The position numbers were made by a program, and so were the translations under genes. Source: an uncultured Bacilli bacterium (GTDB lineage: Bacteria; Bacillota_I; Bacilli_A; ML615J-28; CAG-313). Taken from it: DNA of 64,000 bases. The notes beneath the pieces are model-generated. The model was given only the letters and a program-made list of their open reading frames with translations, did no database searches and was not told the origin of the DNA. How positions within the stretch are numbered: position 1 is the first letter of the stretch; every line of letters starts with the position of its first letter. The DNA lies in the NCBI GenBank assembly GCA_934140285.1, contig CAKPBI010000002.1, forward strand, positions 62,001 to 126,000, written 5' to 3'. Below are positions 25,898-34,436 of this stretch, piece by piece.

Positions 25898-28800
25898 AGA
25901 ACAACAACTCGCAATTTATGAATCAAATAAATCAATCCTCGTAAATGCTGGCGCTGGTTCTGGTAAAACGGCAGTACTTACAGAACGTTTATTACAAAAA
26001 GTAAAAAGCCAAGAAAAACTAGAAAACCTAATTGTATTAACCTTTAGTGTTTTAGCTGCATCTGAAATGAAAGAGCGTTTGAGAAAGAAACTCCAAGAGT
26101 CAAACGATCCTAACTGCTTAAAAGAACTTGCTCATATTGATCAAGCAAACATCCAAACATTTGATTCTTTTACCAATGAAATTGTAAAAAAATATCATTA
26201 CACTCTAAATATTCCTCGAAATATTAATATTGTTTCAGGAAGTGAGTTTAAGATTGTCGCCCTTAAAATATTAAAAGAACTCTTCGATGAGTATTATGAA
26301 TCAAATAATCAAAAATTTATGCATTTAGTTAGAACATATACAGTTAAAGATGATGCTGTCCTACTAGATACTTTAATCAAACTATATATGGATATTCGTT
26401 TAAAACCCGATTATAAAAAAACATTAAATAATCATCATTTGTTTTATGAGGCAGAATATAGAAATAATTTAAAAAATGAATATCTTCAAATGATTAAACA
26501 AAAAATCAAAGAGTTAAGTACATTCATCGATGAACTAGGAAAGTACACTAGTGATTCTAAATTATATGAACATTTTCAACAAGTATGTAGAATCTACGAA
26601 ACAACACTTGAAGCTAATTCATATGATGAACTATGCATAATCAAAAACCTATCTTTTCCAACACTTCCTAAAACTAAACCTAATGAGGAAAAAAACATAT
26701 ACTCAGATATATATAACACTTTAAAAAAATATATATCATCAATAGCTAGCCTTTTAATCTACACCGATGAAAAAGAATTAAACGAAGGCTATCTATCAAC
26801 ATCTAACGATACTTTAGTTATTATGGAAATCCTCCTAAAATTAGATATAAGATTAAATGAATATAAAAGAAATCATAATGTTTATGACTTTACAGATATT
26901 CAATTTATGGCCATTCAAATACTTGAAGAAAATGAAAACATTAGAGAAAGTATTAAAAATAATGCTCATGAAATCTTAATAGATGAATATCAAGATACCT
27001 CTGATGTGCAAGAATATTTAGTTGGATTAATATCAAATAATAATGTCTATATGGTAGGAGATGTTAAACAATCAATCTATCGCTTTAGAAATGCAAACCC
27101 TAATATTTTTAAAGAAAAATATCAACTACTAAAAGTAACCCCTCCTAATATGGTAATTGATCTTGCTAAAAACTTTCGTTCAAGAAAAGAAGTATTGGAC
27201 ATTGTAAATTTAGTATTTAAAAATCTAATGTCACCAAATATTGGTGGTGTAGAATATAATGAATCTCACTATTTAAACTATGGCTTTAGTGTGTATGATC
27301 AATATGTTGAATCTAACTATAATCTACGTGTTGTAAGATATGATGAAGAAAAGCTAAAAGAAGAATATCAAAGTTTTAATAAGAATGAATTAGAGGCCTT
27401 CTTTATCGGAAGAGACATTTTAAAAAGAGTTAACACCGAAAAAGTGTATGACAAAGAAACTAATGAGTATCGTTTAATGACATACAAAGATGTAGCTATA
27501 TTAGTTGCAACCAAACAAACAATGGGATTATATAAAAAAATATTTGAATATTTAGGTATCCCCCTAAAGACATATGAAGATATTGAAGTAAATGATAACA
27601 ATGATGTTTTCGCAATCACTAGTATGTTAAAAACTATTTATTTAATTGATAAAGCAAACTATGACAAAGAAACCTTTAAAGAAACTATTGCTTCTTTCCT
27701 TCGTAGTTTCATTATTAATGAAAATGATCAAGTAGTAGCAGACATAGTTACCTCCAACGATCCTTTAAAAGCCTTCTCAACCATTCTTCCTGATATATAT
27801 CAAAAATGTCAAGCTATTGGTGATATTAAAGATAATATATCAATCAATGAAATCTTAGAAAAAGCATATGAAGCTTTTAAAGTATATGAAAAAATGTTAA
27901 GCATAAATGACTTAAACTTAACAGAATATATCCTTAACTATACTAAAAACATTATAACTAACTTAATTAATCTAGATTATACCCTAAAGGATGTTATTGA
28001 ATACTTTGATATGTTATTTAGTGATGACTCCTTAAAAGTAAAAATATCAACCAATAATCTTGAAAATTCTAACAATGTAGTTAAAATGATGACAATTCAT
28101 GCTTCTAAAGGACTAGAGTTCCCCGTATGCTATTTTCCCAATCTCTATAAAGAGTTTAATTATTCTGATTTAAAAGAATTAATAACTTATAGTAAAGATT
28201 ATCAAATCTTATTACCATATGAAAAAGATAAAGTACTAAAGAAAACTATAACCAAACTATTATATGATAATAAGTATCACCTTGATGAAGTTGGAGAAAG
28301 AATAAGACTACTATATGTTGCGTTAACAAGACCAAGGGAACAAATCATTTTAGTTTTACCAAATATGAAGAAAGAGATTAACTATAAAATCAATGATTTA
28401 ATAAAACAAAACTTTAAATCATTTAGGGAAATGATTAATAGTGTTTCTGATGAATTATTACCATTCACTGAGGAAATGGATATTGATAGCGTTTCTTTAA
28501 CTCTAGATTACGTAAAACCAAATAAAAAACTAGTAGATTTAAATATGAATGTGAATGAATTAAAATTTGATAATATGATAATTAAGGAAATATTTGAAGA
28601 TGAGGCTCATCCTTCAATGACCCATATGACATATCCAAGTCTTGAAGAAATGAAAATGATGGAAAAAGGTACTCACTTTCACAAACTACTTGAAATCATT
28701 GATTTATCAAATCCTGACTTTTCCCTTCTTACCAAAGAAGAAGAGAAAATGGTTAAAAACTTTATTAATCATCCATTTATAAAAAACATACCGATAGTTA

Positions 28801-29051
28801 GTTTATTTCATGAATATCCATTTACTTTTATACTAGACGATATTCATATAAATGGTGTAATTGATTTGATAATTGAAACAAATAATGAGTATATTATTAT
28901 TGACTACAAGTTAAATGATATTAGTAAGGATGGATATCAAAAACAATTGAATATATATGCGGCATATTTAAAAAGTGTAACAACAAAGAAAATATCAGCA
29001 TATCTTTACTCTATTGTCCATAATGAATTCAAAGAAGTAATACTTGATTAG
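25884..29051 (+). CDS. addA: AddA/RexA helicase-nuclease subunit
   Basis: 1055 aa UvrD/Rep-family helicase fused to a RecB-like nuclease. The Walker A NAGAGSGKTAVL lies near residues 17-28 and the Walker B region is LIDEYQDTSDVQ. GDVKQSIYRFRNA is motif III, MTIHASKGLEFPV motif V and RLLYVALTRPREQ motif VI. The C-terminal nuclease carries IIIDYKLND. It is the ATP-driven motor and one of the two nucleases of AddAB. An AAGGAGG site lies inside the end of addB. Confidence 0.97.
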   Translation: MKWSKEQQLAIYESNKSILVNAGAGSGKTAVLTERLLQKVKSQEKLENLIVLTFSVLAASEMKERLRKKLQESNDPNCLKELAHIDQANIQTFDSFTNEIVKKYHYTLNIPRNINIVSGSEFKIVALKILKELFDEYYESNNQKFMHLVRTYTVKDDAVLLDTLIKLYMDIRLKPDYKKTLNNHHLFYEAEYRNNLKNEYLQMIKQKIKELSTFIDELGKYTSDSKLYEHFQQVCRIYETTLEANSYDELCIIKNLSFPTLPKTKPNEEKNIYSDIYNTLKKYISSIASLLIYTDEKELNEGYLSTSNDTLVIMEILLKLDIRLNEYKRNHNVYDFTDIQFMAIQILEENENIRESIKNNAHEILIDEYQDTSDVQEYLVGLISNNNVYMVGDVKQSIYRFRNANPNIFKEKYQLLKVTPPNMVIDLAKNFRSRKEVLDIVNLVFKNLMSPNIGGVEYNESHYLNYGFSVYDQYVESNYNLRVVRYDEEKLKEEYQSFNKNELEAFFIGRDILKRVNTEKVYDKETNEYRLMTYKDVAILVATKQTMGLYKKIFEYLGIPLKTYEDIEVNDNNDVFAITSMLKTIYLIDKANYDKETFKETIASFLRSFIINENDQVVADIVTSNDPLKAFSTILPDIYQKCQAIGDIKDNISINEILEKAYEAFKVYEKMLSINDLNLTEYILNYTKNIITNLINLDYTLKDVIEYFDMLFSDDSLKVKISTNNLENSNNVVKMMTIHASKGLEFPVCYFPNLYKEFNYSDLKELITYSKDYQILLPYEKDKVLKKTITKLLYDNKYHLDEVGERIRLLYVALTRPREQIILVLPNMKKEINYKINDLIKQNFKSFREMINSVSDELLPFTEEMDIDSVSLTLDYVKPNKKLVDLNMNVNELKFDNMIIKEIFEDEAHPSMTHMTYPSLEEMKMMEKGTHFHKLLEIIDLSNPDFSLLTKEEEKMVKNFINHPFIKNIPIVSLFHEYPFTFILDDIHINGVIDLIIETNNEYIIIDYKLNDISKDGYQKQLNIYAAYLKSVTTKKISAYLYSIVHNEFKEVILD

Positions 29052-29063
29052 AGAGGAAATAAA

Positions 29064-32000
29064 ATGAATTTTTTAAAAAAAATAATCAACAAACCAATAA
29101 CCATATGTATGATTATATTAGTACTTGTATGTGTAGGTGTATTTTCAGTCAGAAGCATGCCAGTTACCCTCTTGCCAGATTTAAACATCCCAATATTAGG
29201 TGTAACTGTGGTATATCCAGGGGCTTCCGCAACTACAGTTGAAAATGATGTAACAACAAAATTAGAAACCACACTTTCTAGTATTTCTAAAGTAACCGAA
29301 GTTAAAAGTTATTCCTTAGAGAATGCTTCATTCATAGTTTTAAGTTTTGAATATGAAACTTCCCTAAAAGAAAAAGAACAAGAAATTAAAGAAAAAATAG
29401 CTTCCGCCAATCTACCATCAAGTTGCTATGATCCAGAGATAGTAAGTTTTGACTTTAATTCATCAGCGCTTGCGACAATAGCTTTAACTTGTGATAGTAA
29501 TGATATTAATGAGCTTAAAGAAATCAGCAACACTTTATCCAATAAATTTAGTTTAATTGAAGGGGTAGGAAATGTCCAAATAAAAGGACTTCCAACAGAA
29601 AAAGTTTCTGTAAAACCAATTCTAGGCTTAGAAAGTATAACACTTTTAATAGTTGAAGCTTTATCTAAATCATCATTAGATATTCCCCTTGGAATAATTA
29701 AAACAAGTGAAGGAAAAATATCAGTTAGGAACAATTCAGAAGCAAAAGAATTAATTGATCTTGCGAATACATCAGTATCAATTCCTTTAAAGAAAGATAC
29801 ATGGCAAATGCTTGATAACATTAAACAAAAAATAGAATTGATTAAAATTAGCTATGCGGATGTATTAAATACAATAGAAAAATCTAAAATAGAAGAATTA
29901 CTTCAAACATTTAATAAAAAGTCAAAAGAAGAACTAGAACAAACAATTGCTAAGATAATTGAGTATAAAGATAAAATTGATAATATTTCAGATGAAAAAT
30001 ATAATCCAAATGAAATACTAAAAAAATATAGTTTAATATTTCTAGCATATGGTATTAAACTAAATATAAACTATATTAACTTTTTTAGAAATATGGATAA
30101 AAGTGAATTAATTAATCTACTTGATGAATTAATGAAAATTAAAGACACTAATTTAACAATATCTTTAAATCTTATTAATTTTATTTCATCAATTGATTTT
30201 TCTCAAATAACATATGATAATAACGATACTGGTCATTACATTACTTCATTTTGTAATGTGACAAAGATAAATGAAGAGGAAGTAGAAATTACCCCTAATT
30301 TAACAACAATTGATATTGAACAAACCAATGAGAGTTATTCATATTATAATGACCATCTTGCGGTAATCTTAGAAGTATATGGAAAATCCGGAAGTAATAC
30401 ATCACAAATTGTTAAAAATGTAAAATCCATAATAAATGAAAATAGCCAAAAAGATATAAATGTTACACTATTAGATGACCAAGCTGAATTTATTGATGAT
30501 TCAATTTCTAATGTTCTTTCATCAATTCTAATTGGAGGAGTTCTTGCAATCTTAGTAATTTTCTTCTTTCTAAGAAAGGTTCGTTCCTCTCTTGTTATTG
30601 CTATAACAATGCCATTAAGTGTACTTACAGCTTTAATAGTTCTTTATGTAAAAGGTATAACTCTTAATATGGTATCCTTAGGTGGTCTTGCTGTTGGTAT
30701 TGGAATGTTGGTTGATAATAGTATAGTTGTAATTGAAGCAATTACTAAACGTCGTGAAAATGACCATATGGATGTTGCATCTGCAGCACTACATGGTACT
30801 ATGGATGTTGCTGGCTCACTTTTTGCATCAACTCTAACAACAGTTTGTGTGTTTATACCAATAATGTTTACAAAAGGTTTAACAAAAGAAATTTTTACTG
30901 ATTTATCATGGGCGGTTATTTTATCACTAACTTTCTCTTTGTTAGTTGCCATCTTAGTTATCCCTTCGCTTTATGCTTTATTTTGTAAGGGTAAAAAAGA
31001 AGAAGAAATTAAACCTGATAAGTTTACAACTAAACTTGAAGGAAAATATCAAAAGATATTAGAGAAAGCCTTGACTAAAAAAACTATAATAATTGTATCA
31101 ATGATTGTAATATTCATTGCTTCAATTGGCCTTGTATTAACTAGAGGAATTGAATTCTTACCGCCAAGTGATAAAGGCTTAATAGAAGTAAACTTAAATT
31201 ATGATAGCCAAATTGATATTGAAGAAGCCAATAATAAAACTCTTACGGCTACAAACTTGATAAAAGAAAACATAAATGATATATCAAGTATTGCTGTATC
31301 GGTGGGAAAACTTGGCATAATTAAAATGTCAAATGGAGCCTCAATTAGAATCCAAATAAATGATAAACGCAAAAAAACAAGTGAGGTTGCTGAAGATATC
31401 CGTAAACTCTTAAATGAAAATTCTAATTATGATGTTACAGTAAAAGAAGTCGATGGAATTGTTGCTTCAATTACTAGTGGCTTTAATGATTTAACTATTA
31501 ACGTTACAGGTAGTGATGAAGAAACATTAAAACAAATAGCAACAGAACTAGAAACAGAATTATTAAGACAAAAAGGAATCACCGGAGTTAAAAACAATTT
31601 AACTACTTTACAAAAAGAATACAAAATTAAAGTAGATAAAACCAAATGCTTAGAATATGGCATAGATTATCAAAATTTAATTATGATGCTTCGTGTTGGC
31701 CTTGCTGGTTATGAAACAGGAACTATTGAAGATAACGCTGAAGAAGTAAAAATTCAAGTAATATTTAATAATCAAACAATTACTTCATACGATGATCTTG
31801 CAACCTTTGTTATAGGTTTTAAGGGAACCCAAACAATTAAACTTAGTGATGTCGCAAGCATCAATCAAACGGAAGAAAAAGTCCTTATCTTAAAAGATGA
31901 TGGTAAACTTTCCCTTCAACTAAATATTTCTACATATGGAATTGACACCGGAACTGCAAGCCGTGAAATAAAGAAAGTAACAAAACAAGTTTTGTCAAAT

Positions 32001-32558
32001 TATCCAGATGTAATGGTTAAAGAAAGTGGTGTGCAAGCTTATCTAAATGATGCTTTCAAGGGCTTAGCTGTTGCCTTAGTTATATCAATTTTCTTACTTT
32101 ATGCGGTGATGGCATGTCAGTTTGAGTCACTTTCTAAACCACTTATTATTATGGCTTCAATTCCTCTAACATTTACAGGAGCTTTCCTTGCTCTTACAAT
32201 AACAAATGTAACCTTAAACATTGTTTCATTTATTGGTGTAATTATGTTGATGGGGGTTATTGTAAATAATGCTATTATTATGTTAGATGAAATTAAACGA
32301 TTAAAAGATGAAGATGGTTTAAGTCATTATGATGCGGTAGTAAAAGGATGTACAAATCGCTTACGCCCAATCTTGATGACAACATTAACAACAGTCCTTG
32401 CTTTGATTCCTCTTTCATTAGGCCTTGGCAGAGGTGGAGAATTAATGCAACCAATGGGAATTGTTGTAATTGGTGGTTTATTAATTGGTACAATAGTAAC
32501 ATTAGTATTGATACCATCAATATATTGTGGGGTTAAAAAAATAAAGAAGGAACAATAA
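29064..32558 (+). CDS. RND-family efflux or lipid transporter (AcrB/SwrC-like) with enlarged first loop
   Basis: 1164 aa. The fold is that of HAE1/SwrC RND pumps: TM1 near residues 12-28, TM2-TM6 from about 485, TM7 near 680 and the last group from about 1000. VGGLAVGIGMLVDNSIVVIE and IGVIMLMGVIVNNAIIMLDE are the paired TM4/TM10 motifs, the first with the Asp of the proton path. The first extracytoplasmic loop is about 130 residues longer than usual because of a helical, charged insert (about 250-400). The cargo is unknown; SwrC-type pumps of Gram-positives export surfactants or drugs. It follows addA by 12 nt. Confidence 0.92.
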   Translation: MNFLKKIINKPITICMIILVLVCVGVFSVRSMPVTLLPDLNIPILGVTVVYPGASATTVENDVTTKLETTLSSISKVTEVKSYSLENASFIVLSFEYETSLKEKEQEIKEKIASANLPSSCYDPEIVSFDFNSSALATIALTCDSNDINELKEISNTLSNKFSLIEGVGNVQIKGLPTEKVSVKPILGLESITLLIVEALSKSSLDIPLGIIKTSEGKISVRNNSEAKELIDLANTSVSIPLKKDTWQMLDNIKQKIELIKISYADVLNTIEKSKIEELLQTFNKKSKEELEQTIAKIIEYKDKIDNISDEKYNPNEILKKYSLIFLAYGIKLNINYINFFRNMDKSELINLLDELMKIKDTNLTISLNLINFISSIDFSQITYDNNDTGHYITSFCNVTKINEEEVEITPNLTTIDIEQTNESYSYYNDHLAVILEVYGKSGSNTSQIVKNVKSIINENSQKDINVTLLDDQAEFIDDSISNVLSSILIGGVLAILVIFFFLRKVRSSLVIAITMPLSVLTALIVLYVKGITLNMVSLGGLAVGIGMLVDNSIVVIEAITKRRENDHMDVASAALHGTMDVAGSLFASTLTTVCVFIPIMFTKGLTKEIFTDLSWAVILSLTFSLLVAILVIPSLYALFCKGKKEEEIKPDKFTTKLEGKYQKILEKALTKKTIIIVSMIVIFIASIGLVLTRGIEFLPPSDKGLIEVNLNYDSQIDIEEANNKTLTATNLIKENINDISSIAVSVGKLGIIKMSNGASIRIQINDKRKKTSEVAEDIRKLLNENSNYDVTVKEVDGIVASITSGFNDLTINVTGSDEETLKQIATELETELLRQKGITGVKNNLTTLQKEYKIKVDKTKCLEYGIDYQNLIMMLRVGLAGYETGTIEDNAEEVKIQVIFNNQTITSYDDLATFVIGFKGTQTIKLSDVASINQTEEKVLILKDDGKLSLQLNISTYGIDTGTASREIKKVTKQVLSNYPDVMVKESGVQAYLNDAFKGLAVALVISIFLLYAVMACQFESLSKPLIIMASIPLTFTGAFLALTITNVTLNIVSFIGVIMLMGVIVNNAIIMLDEIKRLKDEDGLSHYDAVVKGCTNRLRPILMTTLTTVLALIPLSLGLGRGGELMQPMGIVVIGGLLIGTIVTLVLIPSIYCGVKKIKKEQ

Positions 32559-32592
32559 TTATAATCAAAAGGGGATTATAAAGGAGAAAAAT

Positions 32593-33870
32593 ATGAAACA
32601 AAGATCAATCACAAAAGATCTACAACACTTAAAAATTAAAAGTCCCAATTTTATCTATAATGTCTTAGGTACAGTTTGGAAAATCCTCTTTAAAAAGAAA
32701 TATAATATACATGTAGAAGATAAAGTCAACCTAAAGAATATTAAGGGACCATATATATTAATAAGTAATCATGCTTCAAGACTTGATTATATGTATATTG
32801 GTCTTCCCTTACTTCCCGCTAGACTAAACTTTGTGGCAGGGTATAATGAATTCTTTAGATCACATCTTCAAGGAGTCTTTAAAATACTTCAAGTAATACC
32901 TAAAAAGAACTTTACATCGGATGTTAATACAATTAAACAAATTTCAAGAGTGTTAAAAAATAATGGAAAAGTAATGATCTTCCCTGAAGGAATGAGCTCA
33001 ATATCTGGTGCTAACCAACCTATAGTTGTTGGTACTGGTAAATTTATTAAACATTTTAATGTCCCTGTTTATTACGCTGTAATCAAAGGTGGTTACTTAA
33101 CAAGTCCTAAATATAATTTAGATGAAAGACCAGGAAGGGTAGATGTTACCTTTGATTCACTATTTACAGTAGATGATATTCAAAAATTATCAGCAGAAGA
33201 AATAGAAGATCGTATTAATGAAGCGATTTATCACGATGATTATGAATGGAATAAAGTTAATCAATATAGTTATAAAGTAAATGAAAACTTCTTAAAAGAT
33301 ATTGGTGATTTACTATTTATATGTCCAAAATGTAAAAGTGAATTTACAATAACAAGTACTAATAATACAATCAAATGTTTACATTGTGGAAATGAAATAG
33401 ATGTTGATGATAAATATATGCTACTTCCTCATGATGAAACTAGTGTAGTACCATCAACTCAAACTGAATGGTTTAACATGCAAAGGGAAATAATCAAAAA
33501 GCAAATATTGGATGAAAACTATAAACTAGAAGAAATAGTTGATTTAGGAATGCTAGATGATGAGAAATATTTAAAGAATCAAGCTACTTCAAATATTGTT
33601 GGAGTTGGTCGACTCACCTTTGATCATATAGGTTTAACCTACAATGGAATAAAGAATAACAAACCATTTAGTTTCCACATTAATACAAGTGACTTACCAA
33701 CTTTTGGAATGTGTACTGATTTATCTCGTTTCTATACTTTTTACCAAGGAACATTTTATGAATTCTATCCAAAAACAAGATGTGTAGAAAAATGGTTCTT
33801 GGTAGCAGAAGAAATGCATCGTCTTAATGGTGGTAAGTGGCAAGACTTTAAATTCACAAAAAAGGAATAA
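32593..33870 (+). CDS. PlsC-like acyltransferase with C-terminal zinc ribbon
   Basis: 425 aa. The N-terminal half is a 1-acylglycerol-3-phosphate acyltransferase domain: NHASRLD is the HX4D catalytic motif and FPEGMSS the substrate-binding FPEG motif. A two-knuckle zinc ribbon follows near 243-270 (CPKC then CLHC), after which comes a beta-rich C-terminal domain of unknown type. Members of this family make phosphatidic acid at the membrane; the extra domains suggest an altered substrate or partner. An AAAGGAG site precedes the ATG, 34 nt after the RND gene, so it may be cotranscribed. Confidence 0.85.
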   Translation: MKQRSITKDLQHLKIKSPNFIYNVLGTVWKILFKKKYNIHVEDKVNLKNIKGPYILISNHASRLDYMYIGLPLLPARLNFVAGYNEFFRSHLQGVFKILQVIPKKNFTSDVNTIKQISRVLKNNGKVMIFPEGMSSISGANQPIVVGTGKFIKHFNVPVYYAVIKGGYLTSPKYNLDERPGRVDVTFDSLFTVDDIQKLSAEEIEDRINEAIYHDDYEWNKVNQYSYKVNENFLKDIGDLLFICPKCKSEFTITSTNNTIKCLHCGNEIDVDDKYMLLPHDETSVVPSTQTEWFNMQREIIKKQILDENYKLEEIVDLGMLDDEKYLKNQATSNIVGVGRLTFDHIGLTYNGIKNNKPFSFHINTSDLPTFGMCTDLSRFYTFYQGTFYEFYPKTRCVEKWFLVAEEMHRLNGGKWQDFKFTKKE

Positions 33871-33897
33871 TTTTTAAAATCATTCCTTTTTCTTTTT
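33859..33897 (+). terminator. Terminator overlapping the acyltransferase stop codon
   Basis: The stem AAAAAGGAAT/ATTCCTTTTT (33859-33868 with 33882-33891) is followed by TCTTTTTT. Its left arm covers the last codons and stop. Confidence 0.75.
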
Positions 33898-33929
33898 TAT
33901 TATTGCGTATTATTAGTTGAGGTGATAAA

Positions 33930-34436
33930 ATGAAAAAACTCGTTTTAAGTTTAATTGGTTTATTTATCATTTTAACTGGATGCTCTACAAATAGTAAAGA
34001 TATTATAACACCTCCTTTAGATATGGGAACCTATGATGATATGGATATTCTAATTGATATTAAAGGAGCTATAATTTTTCCAGGAGTATATAGCGTAAAG
34101 AAAAATTCTTTATTAAAAGATGTAATTAAAGTTGCGGGAGGATTTGCAAGTAATGCTGATATTGAAAAAGTCAACTTAGTAAAGGAAGTAGAAGCTAATG
34201 AAATGATAATTATCCCCTTTAAAGGTAGTGGTGCATCTACTAGTAATTTAATCAACATCAATACCGCAAGTCTTAAGGAGTTAACTCAAATCCCTAAGAT
34301 TGGTGAAGCAAAAGCAAAAGCCATAATTGAATATCGTGTTAATAATGGTCCATTTAACAAAATTAGTGACATTATGAAAGTATCGGGAATTAGTGAAACA
34401 ATTTTTAATCAAATTAAAACGTTCATTATGGTATAA
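33930..34436 (+). CDS. comEA: ComEA-like DNA-binding competence protein, predicted lipoprotein
   Basis: 168 aa. The signal MKKLVLSLIGLFIILTGC ends in a perfect lipobox (LTGC). A SLBB-type domain follows (about 42-95, KGAIIFPGVYSVKKNSLLKD), then a helix-hairpin-helix pair (about 107-168, LININTASLKELTQIPKIGE). ComEA binds incoming double-stranded DNA at the cell surface. Bacillus ComEA is held by a membrane helix; this one is apparently lipid-anchored. comEC overlaps its end by 44 nt. Confidence 0.93.
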   Translation: MKKLVLSLIGLFIILTGCSTNSKDIITPPLDMGTYDDMDILIDIKGAIIFPGVYSVKKNSLLKDVIKVAGGFASNADIEKVNLVKEVEANEMIIIPFKGSGASTSNLININTASLKELTQIPKIGEAKAKAIIEYRVNNGPFNKISDIMKVSGISETIFNQIKTFIMV

